Below are positions 6,859 through 14,672 of a stretch of 15,021 bases of DNA, piece by piece (position 1 is the first letter of the stretch; each line of letters begins with the position of its first letter). This stretch comes from CAWEHT01 sp963808455 (GTDB lineage: Bacteria > Chloroflexota > Anaerolineae > CG2-30-64-16): the NCBI GenBank assembly GCA_963808455.1, contig CAWEHT010000256.1, forward strand, positions 1 to 15,021. Direction: 5' to 3'. Position numbers and translations under genes: made by a program. The notes under the pieces are model-generated. The model was given only the letters and a program-made list of their open reading frames with translations, ran no database searches and was not told the DNA's origin.

Positions 6859-8284
6859 CGGGCAACGAAGATCAGCGCGAGGTCGTTGACGTTGGTGTTG
6901 GTGGGCCCGGTGATGACGAGGCTCTGCAGGGCGCCGAGGTAGTGGTAGCTATCGTTGGCTGCCAGGGCCTTGTACGCATCAAGGCCCAACGCCGTGCCTT
7001 TGGCCACTGTTGCCGTGGTAACAAGGCCACCGGCTGCATCCGTTGGCCCATCATTGCCATCCGTGGCCAGACTAACGAGTATGATATCGGCCTCCTGGCC
7101 GGCGGCCGCGTACTCGCCGAGGGCGATGGCCGGCAGATAGTGCCAGTTCCTGATTGCGCCCGCCCTTGCCCGGCCCTCGCAAGGTCACTGTAGTTTCTCC
7201 GCCCAAGAGCAAACAGATCGGCGCCTGCAAGTCAGACTGCCCGGTGGCGATGCCCTGGCCCAGCCCGGCCAAAGCGCGCCCGACCTCGCGCGCCTCGCCC
7301 TGCAGGAACGTGGTCAGGAGCTGGGCTTGCCAGCCCAGGCGCCGGGCCGCGCCAGCCGCGGCCCGGCCCGCGATGGCGTTGTCACCGATCACCACATTAT
7401 TGATCCGGGCGAACATCGGGTCTCCTGGCTTGGGCGTCTCCGGCAGCGAGCCGGCGACACCCCGTGCCAGGCGGCTGCTGACAGAAATCGGGACCCGATC
7501 GAGCACCTGATAGCGTTGCAGCACGGCCAGCGCGTCGGCGTAGCGGGTGCGATCAGGCACGGTCGGGCCTGAGGCGATGGCATCCAGCGGGGTCCCGACC
7601 ACATCAGACAGGATCAGGGTGGCAACCTGCGCAGGGGCCGCCAGGCGGGCGAGTTGCCCGCCCTGGAGCTGCGAGCAATGTTTCCGCACAGCGTTGATCT
7701 CGGTGATGCTGGCCCCGCAAGCCAGCAGGGTCGCGGTCAGCGCTTGGAGATCTTCCAGCGTGATGCCGGGAGCAGGTGAAGGCAACAGGGCCGAGCCGCC
7801 GCCAGATACGAGCACGATCACCAGATCCTGCGGCCCCAGCCCATGGAGCAGCGCAACCATGCGCGCAGCTCCGGCCAGCCCGGCTGCATCAGGCACGGGA
7901 TGGCCGGCTTCTTGCAGAGTGATGCGGCCGGTGGCGGCCCGCTCACGCGGCGGCAGATCCCGGCCCGAGGCGCCGAGCGATATCTGCCAGCCGGTGGAAC
8001 GGGCTGTGTGGCCGCTTTTTACATTTACGAGCCCCGCGTCTGACGCGCGCCCCCAGGATCTCGGCCAACGCCGTCGCCATGGGAGCTCCGGCCTTGCCCC
8101 CGCCTACCACGAGAATGCGCCGGATCTCATCGAGAGGGTAAGCGTGTGGCCCAATGCGGAGCACGCGATCCTCGCACGTGACCTGCGCGCGGATAGCTGC
8201 CTCGGGGTCCACGGCTCGCAAGGCCGCTTCGAGAACGGTGACCACATCGGGCCAATGGGGCCTGTCTGCGGGATGAGTGGACAT
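6834..8284 (-). pseudogene. Glycerate 2-kinase, MOFRL (DUF4147) family, with two one-base frameshifts
   Basis: This family phosphorylates D-glycerate to 2-phosphoglycerate in the cytoplasm. Reading on the minus strand, the N-terminus holds RRILVVGGGKAGAPMATALA. After a frame change at the CCCC run 8032-8035 the sequence continues GLVNVKSGHTARSTGWQISL, then VIVLVSGGGSALLPSPAPGI and ILSDVVGTPLDAIASGPTVP, to GGETTVTLRGPGKGGRNQEL. A second frame change at the CC pair 7130-7131 restores AIALGEYAAAGQEADIILVS, the signature SLATDGNDGPTDAAGG, and ends ARTSQPPGA at 6834. Each break is cured by removing one base from a short homopolymer, giving about 482 residues. The start ATG at 8284 (MSTHPADRPHWPDVV) is my choice; an upstream GTG at 8374 is possible. 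No residue decay is visible, so sequencing error is likelier than a dead gene. Confidence 0.85.
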
Positions 8285-8335
8285 TTTCTGAGCTTGACTC
8301 CGAGCTGGCCCGATGGCCGGGTTGTCTCGCGTTAG

Positions 8336-8357
8336 GGCCGGCGCCAGACGGCCGGCC
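8336..8357. repeat. GGCCGGC palindromic hairpin between the substrate-binding protein and glycerate kinase genes
   Basis: GGCCGGC (8336-8342) and GCCGGCC (8351-8357) form a perfect 7-bp stem with an eight-base loop. The arms are the same as those at 2903-2925. It lies between two minus-strand genes (ends 8407, starts 8284). GCCGGCC is common in this GC-rich DNA, also inside genes, so a true repeat family is uncertain. Confidence 0.3.
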
Positions 8358-8406
8358 ACTTGAACATCCAGCACGTGGCAAGGCGGCCGGTTGGGTTGGG
8401 CCTGTC

Positions 8407-9798
8407 CTACTGGGTGGGCTGTGGCGTCATCACAGCGCGAGCAGCATCGGCAGGATCGGCGTTGTTGTTCAGCACTGCAAGCACCGCCTTGTCCAGTTGC
8501 GCGGCTGCCTGCGGATCACTCAGGCCGGCTGGCTCTGGCACGGCCACCGCCAGCTCGCTCTGCAGAAAGCCGTAGTAGTTGCTGTTGCCCCATGCCGGCC
8601 AGGCTGCAGGCTTGGCCGGGAGCCAGCCAGCGGCCTGCGCCCAGGCGCCCAGGCGATCAGGGGCCAGCAGCCAGGCGATCCAATCCGCAGCGGCACGCTG
8701 GTGGGCCGGATCGTTGGTCAGTATGCCAAGAGCCCAGCCGGAGGCTACGGGCACGGCTGCGCTATTCCAACCCGGCTGCCGCGCAAAGTCCGTGTCTTTC
8801 AGCTTGTCCCGCCCGGCGAGGTAGCTCCTGGCGCTGACGTCGGCCATCAGCACAGCATTGTCGGCATAAGCCGTGAAGCTGTCGTCCAGGCTGCCCAACT
8901 GAGCCGCGTTGGCCGGCAGGACGCCCAAAGCGCGCGCCTCGCTGTAGAAGGTCAGCACGCGCTCCAATGGCGTTTCGTCGAGGACCAACTGCCGCGTGCC
9001 TGGATCAATCGTGCCACCGGCCGAAAGGTATTGGCTGACAAAAGTGCTCTGCAGGATCTCGCTGGCAGAAGCGTCGGACGGTTGTTGCGAGACCCCGGCC
9101 GGGAAAAGGTAGGTCACGGCGCCGGGACGCAGATCGGCCCAGGTCGCGGGTGGGGTGGGCAGGTGCGCCCGGTTGTAGATCACGTGCTCGACATCGGCGA
9201 TGAACGGCGCTGCCACATAGCGCCCGTTATACGAGCCTGCCTGTTTGGCGAAGGGATAGAATCCGTTCAAGGTGGCCGGGTCCACGAGGCCATCGAGTGG
9301 CTGCAGCAGGCCGGCCACAGCAGCCGGCCCCAGGTCTTCCGTGTCCAGGGACACCAGGTCCGGCAGCACGTCAGGCGCCACCGGTTGCGCCGCGAGCATG
9401 AGATCCAGCAGACCGCCGCGTCCATGGCTCGCCTTGACCACCGGCATCACGCGAACTCTGCCTCCCTGGGCCTTTTCGAAGTCCTTTATGAACTTGGCCA
9501 GGAGGGGACCGCCATCACTTGCCGAAGGCGCCATGAAATCTGGCATCCACCAGGTCAACTGAATCACGCCAACGGTCGATACGCTGCCGGCCCCACCGGT
9601 TGGCACCGGCTGTGCCGTGGAATCTGGTCGGGGCCTGGCCGAAGGTAACGGTGGCGGGCTGGCGGTAGCCGTTGCGGTGGAAGAAGGGCCAGCCTTGGCC
9701 GCGCAGCCGGCCAGCCAGCCTAACAGTAAGACGCCCGCCACGGCCCCGGCGATGAGCGTATGCAGCGAATTGCCCTTCGAGCGCCTTTCCGGGAGCAT
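8407..9798 (-). CDS. ABC transporter substrate-binding lipoprotein, family 1 (sugar type)
   Basis: This is a 463-residue protein with a lipoprotein signal peptide: basic start MLPERRSKGN, hydrophobic core, and lipobox LAGC with Cys32. A Ser/Thr/Pro/Ala-rich linker covers about residues 35-75. The mature domain starts QLTWWMPDF, contains DLVSLDTEDL and NGRYVAAPFIADVEHVIYNR, and near the end AAADWIAWLLAPDRLGAWAQ, the pattern of family 1 extracellular solute-binding proteins that deliver sugars or related solutes to membrane permeases. The ATG at 9798 follows AGGAGG (reverse strand 9803-9808) by four bases. No permease or ATPase gene is next to it, so the substrate cannot be inferred and it probably works with components encoded elsewhere. 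The glycerate kinase lies downstream on the same strand with a gap of about 120 bases. Confidence 0.85.
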   Translation of the reverse strand: MLPERRSKGNSLHTLIAGAVAGVLLLGWLAGCAAKAGPSSTATATASPPPLPSARPRPDSTAQPVPTGGAGSVSTVGVIQLTWWMPDFMAPSASDGGPLLAKFIKDFEKAQGGRVRVMPVVKASHGRGGLLDLMLAAQPVAPDVLPDLVSLDTEDLGPAAVAGLLQPLDGLVDPATLNGFYPFAKQAGSYNGRYVAAPFIADVEHVIYNRAHLPTPPATWADLRPGAVTYLFPAGVSQQPSDASASEILQSTFVSQYLSAGGTIDPGTRQLVLDETPLERVLTFYSEARALGVLPANAAQLGSLDDSFTAYADNAVLMADVSARSYLAGRDKLKDTDFARQPGWNSAAVPVASGWALGILTNDPAHQRAAADWIAWLLAPDRLGAWAQAAGWLPAKPAAWPAWGNSNYYGFLQSELAVAVPEPAGLSDPQAAAQLDKAVLAVLNNNADPADAARAVMTPQPTQ

Positions 9799-9817
9799 GA
9801 GGCCTCCTGAGGGCCCT

Positions 9818-9823
9818 ATTATA
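9818..9823 (-). promoter_or_regulatory. Candidate -10 box for the substrate-binding protein gene
   Basis: A perfect TATAAT lies on the minus strand at 9823-9818. The best -35 at 17 bases is TTAGGC, matching consensus at only three or four positions. Transcription would start near 9811, giving a leader of only about 12 bases that includes AGGAGG. Confidence 0.5.
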
Positions 9824-9899
9824 AACCCTTCGACCGCCTAGCCTAAAGTCGCGCGGCAGCGGTCCCACCCGTGCGCCTGGCGGCTATGGCCGGCACGTC

Positions 9900-9928
9900 T
9901 TGAAGGGCCACGCGAGCTATGCTATAGT
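9900..9928 (+). promoter_or_regulatory. Sigma-70 promoter for the macro-domain gene
   Basis: TTGAAG at 9900-9905 and TATAGT at 9923-9928 are separated by 17 bases. The predicted start near 9935 gives a leader of about 85 bases before the ATG at 10021. It is back-to-back with the substrate-binding protein gene in a 222-base divergent region. Confidence 0.65.
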
Positions 9929-10020
9929 CGAGGCTGGGGGCCGGGGAAGGGTGCTTAATTGACGGTTGGCAGGAACCGGCCCTTATCCCAGAGCCCAGCC
10001 ATTGTCATGAGGAGGTGGCC

Positions 10021-10611
10021 ATGCCAGCGAACCCCTTGCAGGGACCGCCTGACCAAGAGCCTTCGGCCGAAGCCGGCCAGATCGTGGTCGTCGAAGGTGA
10101 TATCACCCGGCAAGAAGTGGACGCCATCGTCAACGCAGCCAATAGCAGCCTGTTAGGCGGCGGAGGCGTGGACGGAGCCATCCATCGGGCAGCCGGCCCC
10201 GGCCTTTTGGCCGAATGCAGAACGCTCGGCGGCTGCCCGACAGGTGAGGCGAGGATAACGCGCGGTTATAATCTGCCCGCGCGCTGGGTCATCCACACGG
10301 TCGGCCCGGTATGGAGCGGCGGCGACCGTGGCGAAGCCCGTTTGCTGGCCAACTGTTACCGCAACAGCCTGACATTGGCTGTGGAGCATGACGTGCGCAC
10401 GATCGCGTTCCCGGCCATCAGCACCGGCGCCTACGGCTATCCACTCGAGGAGGCGGCCCGCATCGCGGTGACCGAGGTCACAGGGTTCCTCCGGGCCCTG
10501 CGCCAAACAAAGCCCGGCGCGACCCTCGCCAGGGTCAGTTTTGTGTGCTTTGGTCCTGCCGCGCGGCGCGCTTATCGGCGCATGGTAGAGACGGCGAGCT
10601 CCGCTCGCTGA
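10021..10611 (+). CDS. Macro-domain protein, MacroD/YmdB-type ADP-ribose hydrolase
   Basis: Macro domains bind ADP-ribose. This subclass removes mono-ADP-ribose from acidic residues and deacetylates O-acetyl-ADP-ribose. The 196-residue protein carries the full set of motifs: GDIT (residues 26-29), IVNAANSSLLGGGGVDGAIH (36-55) with the catalytic-loop Asn and the GGGGVDGAIH loop, TGEARITRGYNLPARWVIHT (74-93), VGPVW, and the phosphate loop AFPAISTGAYGYP (129-141). About 20 Pro/Gln/Glu-rich residues precede the domain. ATG 10021 follows AGGAGG (10010-10015) by five bases. A GTG at 10015 is in frame but overlaps that site. It ends 11 bases from the convergent fabH. No ADP-ribosyltransferase or toxin gene is adjacent, so a general detoxification role is as likely as a specific partner. 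Confidence 0.9.
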   Translation: MPANPLQGPPDQEPSAEAGQIVVVEGDITRQEVDAIVNAANSSLLGGGGVDGAIHRAAGPGLLAECRTLGGCPTGEARITRGYNLPARWVIHTVGPVWSGGDRGEARLLANCYRNSLTLAVEHDVRTIAFPAISTGAYGYPLEEAARIAVTEVTGFLRALRQTKPGATLARVSFVCFGPAARRAYRRMVETASSAR

Positions 10612-10622
10612 CGCGGCCTGGA

Positions 10623-11834
10623 TTATTCCTTCTTGTGCCTGGGCGTGATATGTGCGTGTCGCCAGCGGTCTACGCGTTTGCGCAGGTGGCCACGCCAGTT
10701 TTCCTGGCCTTCCGGCCCCAACACGCCGTTGTAGGCCCGATGGAAAGCGCGTGTGACGAGAGAGCGCAGGGTCGCGTAGCTGAAGCGAGCATTGGCCAGC
10801 AGGCGGCGTGGCGCGGATAGCGGCTTGAGCGGCATTGGCACGCCCCACTCGATGGCCGCAGCAGCCCAGGTCAGCCCTGCACCGAAACCTACCAGGACGA
10901 GCTTGTCGCCGGCCCGCACGCGGTTGGCGGCAATCGCCTCGCAAAGGGCGATTGGGATCGAGGCCGAGGATGTGTTGCCGTAGCGGTCGATGTTGACGAG
11001 GAACTTATCCATCGGCAGGTTCAACCGTTTGGCCGCTGCCTCGATGATCCGTGAGTTTGCCTGATGCGGCACGACCAGGGCCACGTCCGAAGCCCGCCAG
11101 CCGACACGCGCCAGCACGTCTTCCGTTGCCTTGGGTATGATTGTGCTCGCGAAGCGGAAGACCTCACGGCCATTCATCTTAATGAAGTGATCCCCATTGG
11201 TGACCGTTTGGATCGAGGGAGGAGAATGGCTGCCCCCGGCCGGGACGAACAGAGCATCGCGACCCGAGCCGTCGCTGCCCAGCACCGTCGCCATGATGCC
11301 GCATGGCTGTGGGCAGGCGCTAATGACGACCGCGCCAGCGCCGTCGCCGAACAAGATGCACGTGTTGCGGTCCTTCCAGTCAGTGATCCTGGAGAGCGTT
11401 TCGGCGCCAATGATCAGGATGTGGTTGGCGCCCCCACTGCGGATGAGGTGGGTGGCGAGGTTGAGACCATACAAAAAGCCCGAGCAGCCGGCGCTCAAGT
11501 CGAAGGCCCCTGCCTTGGAAGCACCCAGAGCATCCTGGACGCAGCAGGCCGTTGCCGGGAAGGCGTATTCGGGTGTCACGGTGGCGACTATGACCAGATC
11601 AAGCTGGCTGGGCATGATATCGGCGACCAGCAGGGCGTTGCGAGCCACGCGTATGGCCAGATTGGCCGTCGTATCGTGCTCTCCCTGCGCGACACAACGC
11701 TGCCGGATGCCGGTGTGTGAATAAATCCAATCATCGGTGGTCTCCATGGTGCAGGCCAGATCTTCGTTTGTTACCACGTGATCGGGCACGCACATGCCCC
11801 AGCCAGTGATCTGAGCGTAGCGCCCGGCACTCAC
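10623..11834 (-). CDS. fabH: 3-oxoacyl-[ACP] synthase III (KAS III) with a basic C-terminal extension
   Basis: KAS III condenses acyl-CoA with malonyl-ACP to begin fatty-acid synthesis. The Cys-His-Asn triad is present: C117 in FDLSAGCSGFLYGL, H257 in VVPHQAN, N287 in DRYGNTSS. The enzyme domain ends near residue 330 at GAGLTWAAAAIEWG, where most FabH proteins stop. Here about 70 more residues follow, rich in Arg, His, Lys and Trp (FSYATLRSLVTRAFHRAYNG and so on, ending TPRHKKE). I do not recognise this tail as a domain. The GTG start at 11834 overlaps the fabF stop by four bases (GTGA), which implies translational coupling. acpP, fabD and fabG are not in the window. A related thiolase-fold function in another pathway is possible but less likely next to fabF. 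Confidence 0.9.
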   Translation of the reverse strand: MSAGRYAQITGWGMCVPDHVVTNEDLACTMETTDDWIYSHTGIRQRCVAQGEHDTTANLAIRVARNALLVADIMPSQLDLVIVATVTPEYAFPATACCVQDALGASKAGAFDLSAGCSGFLYGLNLATHLIRSGGANHILIIGAETLSRITDWKDRNTCILFGDGAGAVVISACPQPCGIMATVLGSDGSGRDALFVPAGGSHSPPSIQTVTNGDHFIKMNGREVFRFASTIIPKATEDVLARVGWRASDVALVVPHQANSRIIEAAAKRLNLPMDKFLVNIDRYGNTSSASIPIALCEAIAANRVRAGDKLVLVGFGAGLTWAAAAIEWGVPMPLKPLSAPRRLLANARFSYATLRSLVTRAFHRAYNGVLGPEGQENWRGHLRKRVDRWRHAHITPRHKKE

Positions 11835-13081
11835 GACAGCCGCCTGAACAGGATCGTGGTGTTGTGGCCGCCAAAGCCGAATGAATTGGACATGGCTACG
11901 TCAACATGCGCTTTTCTGGCGACGTTTGGCACGTAGTCGAGGTCACAGGCTGGGTCCGGCGTCTCCAGGTTGATCGTCGGTGGCAAGACCTGATCGCGCA
12001 GGGTCAAGAGCGTAAACACGGCTTCGATAGCCCCGGCTGCGCCCGTCAGGTGGCCCGTCATGCTTTTCGTCGAGCTGATGGCCAGGCGCCGGGCGTGCTC
12101 GCCGAAGGTCTGCTTGACGGCATGGGTTTCGATCGCATCATTGAGCTGCGTGCTGGTGCCATGGGCGTTGATGTAGTCAACGGCCGTAGGCGGCAGGTCG
12201 GCATCCATCAGCGCGTTGTGCATCGCCGCAGCTGCCCCGCTGCCATCCTCAATCGGTGCTACCAGGTGAAAGGCATCTCCGGTGGTGGCATAGCCTATCA
12301 GCTCGCCATAGATATGGGCGCCGCGCCCCTGGGCGTTGGCAAGGCTCTCCAGGATTACCACACCAGCGCCTTCGCCGAGGACAAAGCCGTCGCGCTCGGC
12401 GTCAAAGGGGCGGCTGGCTCGCTGGGGAGCGTCGTTGCGCGTGCTCAAAGCACCCATGTTGTCGAAGCTGGCCATGGCCAGCTCCACGATGGCAGCTTCT
12501 GACCCGCCCGCCAGCATCACATCGGCAGTGCCACGGCGGATGGCCATGGCTGCCTCGCCGATCGCGTGATTGCCCGTGGCACAGGCTGTGGCGATTGCGA
12601 AGTTCGGTCCTCGAGCTCCTGTCATGATGCTGACCTGGGCCGACGCGCCGTTCAGCATCAGCGCTGGTACGCAAAACGGGCTGACGCGATGCGGGCCGCG
12701 TTCACGCAGCACTTCAGCCTGTTCGAGCAAAGTATGCAGGCCACCGATACCGGAGCCGATCAGCACGCCGACCCTCAGCGGGTCTTGGTGGGCCATGTCC
12801 AGCCGGGCATCGGCCATCGCCTCCTGCGTCGCTGCCACGGCAAAATGAAGGAACCGGTCCAGGCGACGGGCCTCGCGCCGATCAATATACTTGGCGGGGT
12901 CGAAGTCCTTGACTTCTCCGGCGATTTGGCTGCGCAGCCGGCTGGCATCGAACTGGGTGATCGGTCCGACGCCCGAGCAGCCGGCCAGGGCCGCGGCCCA
13001 ACTGCTCGGAACATCATTGCCCAGCGGAGTGATGGCACCCAATCCGGTGACCACCACACGCTCAGAGTCCTTTCGGATCAC
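11831..13081 (-). CDS. fabF: 3-oxoacyl-[ACP] synthase II (KAS II)
   Basis: FabF catalyses the elongating condensation of acyl-ACP with malonyl-ACP. The protein is 416 residues, the normal length. It starts MIRKDSERVVVTGLGAITPL. The catalytic residues are Cys167 (IATACATGNHAIGEA), His307 (YINAHGTST), Lys339 (SSTKSMTGHLTGAAG) and His344. It ends SNSFGFGGHNTTILFRRLS. I chose the GTG at 13081 because AGGAGG (reverse strand 13086-13091) is four bases upstream and homology starts there. The frame is open about 23 codons further up. fabH follows with a four-base overlap, so the two condensing enzymes form a small operon. Confidence 0.94.
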   Translation of the reverse strand: MIRKDSERVVVTGLGAITPLGNDVPSSWAAALAGCSGVGPITQFDASRLRSQIAGEVKDFDPAKYIDRREARRLDRFLHFAVAATQEAMADARLDMAHQDPLRVGVLIGSGIGGLHTLLEQAEVLRERGPHRVSPFCVPALMLNGASAQVSIMTGARGPNFAIATACATGNHAIGEAAMAIRRGTADVMLAGGSEAAIVELAMASFDNMGALSTRNDAPQRASRPFDAERDGFVLGEGAGVVILESLANAQGRGAHIYGELIGYATTGDAFHLVAPIEDGSGAAAAMHNALMDADLPPTAVDYINAHGTSTQLNDAIETHAVKQTFGEHARRLAISSTKSMTGHLTGAAGAIEAVFTLLTLRDQVLPPTINLETPDPACDLDYVPNVARKAHVDVAMSNSFGFGGHNTTILFRRLS

Positions 13082-13168
13082 GAGACCTCCTCGCTTAGCA
13101 TCATCGAAATAGCAATAGGAAATACAAGGGCCATTGCTCTTAACACGCACCCTGGAGAAAAGGCGCGC

Positions 13169-14134
13169 TCAAGCGGGGCCGCTGGTAATGGCCGGGCAGC
13201 CACAGGCCTGCGCTTCGAGCAAGGGCAGGCCAAAACCCTCGTATTCGCTGACGAAGAGCGCAGCGGTCGCGAGAGTGTACAGCGCCGGCTTGTCGGCCTC
13301 ATCTACCCAGCCCGTGAAATGCACAACGCTCTCCAGGCCCAGATGGGTAACCAGCGGCCGGGGATCTGGGGTCAAGGCCGTGTGGCGGGCCGGGAGTTGG
13401 CCCGCGATCGCCAGGAGGGGGGTGCCTGTCCCCGCGCCGGCCAGCGAACCCCTGAGCGCAGCGTAAGCCTCGAGCAGGCGTTGCACGTTCTTGCGAGCAT
13501 CAAAACCGCCCAGGTAGAGCAAGAAAGGCGCCTGTGGAAGGTGATAGCGGGCCCGCACGCGTCGTAGTTCTGCGGCATCGTGCACCGGGCGGTAGGCGAG
13601 ATCCACCGCCAGATGGATAGCGTAGATCTTGCTGGGCGCGATCTTCAGGTGCCTGATGAGATCCTGCCGGCTGGCCGCTGAATCGGTCAGCACGGCGTTG
13701 GCCCGCCTGGCGCTCGCGCTGACAAGGCCTGTGTAGGCACGCTGGAGCCAACCGCCACGATACAGGGGCAGCAGCCGGGGGATCAGGTCGTGCACGGTCA
13801 CGACAATCGGGCAGGGGCACCACAACGGCGAGCCCCAGTAGGGCACCAGGGCCAGATCGGCGTGCAGGCGGCTGCAGGCGGCCGGAAAAGCAATCTGCTC
13901 AAACCAGAGCTTGGCCAGGTTCTCGCTGGCGGCGTCAAAGGGTGAAGTCAGGACCTGCTCGCGCCAGCCGGCCGGCAGGAACCCATGGTTGCCGGCTGCG
14001 TTGCGGGGGCGAGCCAGGATCCATTCGTGGGCTCGTCCGGCTGTGGCAGGCAGCCAAGCGGCCAGGCCAGCCAGGTATTGCCCGCTGCCGGTGTCGAGTT
14101 GCCGGGCAAACCAGCCGTTCACCAGGACCTTCAT
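13169..14134 (-). pseudogene. Glycosyltransferase, GT4/GT-B fold, truncated at the C-terminus
   Basis: GT-B glycosyltransferases of this family move a sugar from a nucleotide sugar to a glycan or lipid acceptor, usually at the inner face of the membrane. From ATG 14134 the protein reads MKVLVNGWFARQLDTGSGQY, a typical GT4 N-terminus. It then has PIVVTVHDLIPRL, LTDSAASRQDLIRHL, the linker FLLYLGGFDARKNVQRLLEA, and the donor-site motif SEYEGFGLPLLEAQACGCPA. The E-x7-E pattern lies in that last motif. It stops eight residues later at AITSGPA, while relatives continue 50 or more residues (usually PEVVGDAALLVDP-like). Length is 321. No continuation is visible in the other frames before fabF, so this is a genuine truncation or a join, not a simple frameshift. 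Earlier in-frame starts up to 14425 lie in a region with no homology. Confidence 0.8.
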
Positions 14135-14463
14135 CGCACGATGATACCATGCGGTATTCGGAAACGGAAGAGCGGGCGCCTTGCCCTCAATCTGGGCACC
14201 CGCCCATGCAGGGTCGCTTGACAAAGGGCGCCATATAGAATATAAGTAGCATGCCTCTTGCAAAGGAGGCTGCATCTCTTGGCCGGTCTTGTTTTGTGCT
14301 GTCTGCCGCACGACAAGGGCCAATGAAAAGTTGGAGACCCCATTGGCGTTTCCATAGTCGTCCTCACGGCCATAGCTGCTCTCGGCAGTTGCCTTGCGCT
14401 TGCCTCCTAACTCTCTAGCCTTCATGGTTCAGGATCTGTCCGGGAAAGGGCAAAGTAGCCACA
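14135..14463. other. Intergenic region with one promoter and tiny reading frames
   Basis: This 329-base divergent gap contains an imperfect inverted repeat (GCGGGCGCC 14172-14180 with GGCACCCGC 14195-14203) and a strong plus-strand promoter (14218-14246). It also has an AAAGGAGG at 14261-14268 that could serve a 15-codon frame starting at TTG 14278. No conserved gene is recognisable here on either strand. Confidence 0.5.
14218..14246 (+). promoter_or_regulatory. Near-consensus sigma-70 promoter
   Basis: A perfect TTGACA at 14218-14223 is 17 bases from TATAAG at 14241-14246. It is the strongest promoter in the window by match to consensus. It points toward the MttB-like gene starting at 14464, which would give a leader of about 210 bases. 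Confidence 0.75.
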
Positions 14464-14672
14464 ATGACACGGCACCGCTTACAGTTGCAACCGCTGGTTG
14501 AAGACCAGCTTGCAGAGATCGAAGCCACCGCTTATCGTCTGCTCGACGAAGTTGGCATCGTTTTGCAGCACACGTCGCGTGACCGAAATGCTGCATGGTC
14601 TGGGCTGCCGGGTCGAGAAGGGCCGGGTCTTCATCCCCCCAGGCGTTGTGCGCTGGGCGCTCGACCATATCA
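14464..14672 (+). pseudogene. N-terminal fragment resembling the trimethylamine methyltransferase (MttB) family
   Basis: The fragment begins MTRHRLQLQPLVEDQLAEIE and continues ATAYRLLDEVGIVLQHTS, the usual opening of MttB-family corrinoid methyltransferases, which act on quaternary or tertiary amines such as glycine betaine or trimethylamine. After one extra base at about 14578 it resumes in the next frame as VTEMLHGLGCRVEKGRVFIP and PGVVRWALDHIT. Similarity ends near 14672, where the DNA switches to an unrelated gene on the opposite strand. Only about 70 of roughly 480 residues are present, and the catalytic region is absent. Whether it would be the pyrrolysine-containing or the pyrrolysine-free type cannot be told. 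Confidence 0.55.

Noticed and set aside
2903..8357. A family of GGCCGGC hairpins (2903-2925 and 8336-8357) as mobile repeats
   Set aside because: The arms match but flanks and loops do not, and GCCGGCC is frequent inside genes here. Listed only as local hairpins.
8497..9648. A 383-codon plus-strand frame across the substrate-binding protein gene
   Set aside because: It is the shadow of a well-supported lipoprotein gene in GC-rich DNA, with no recognisable motifs.
12566..13567. A 333-codon plus-strand frame across fabF and the glycosyltransferase
   Set aside because: It crosses two real genes on the opposite strand and the space between them, with no protein-like pattern.
14251..14427. A 58-codon plus-strand frame from ATG 14251 just after the -10 box
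   Set aside because: It would need a nearly leaderless mRNA, and its composition (Arg/His/Cys/Ser mix) does not look like a protein.
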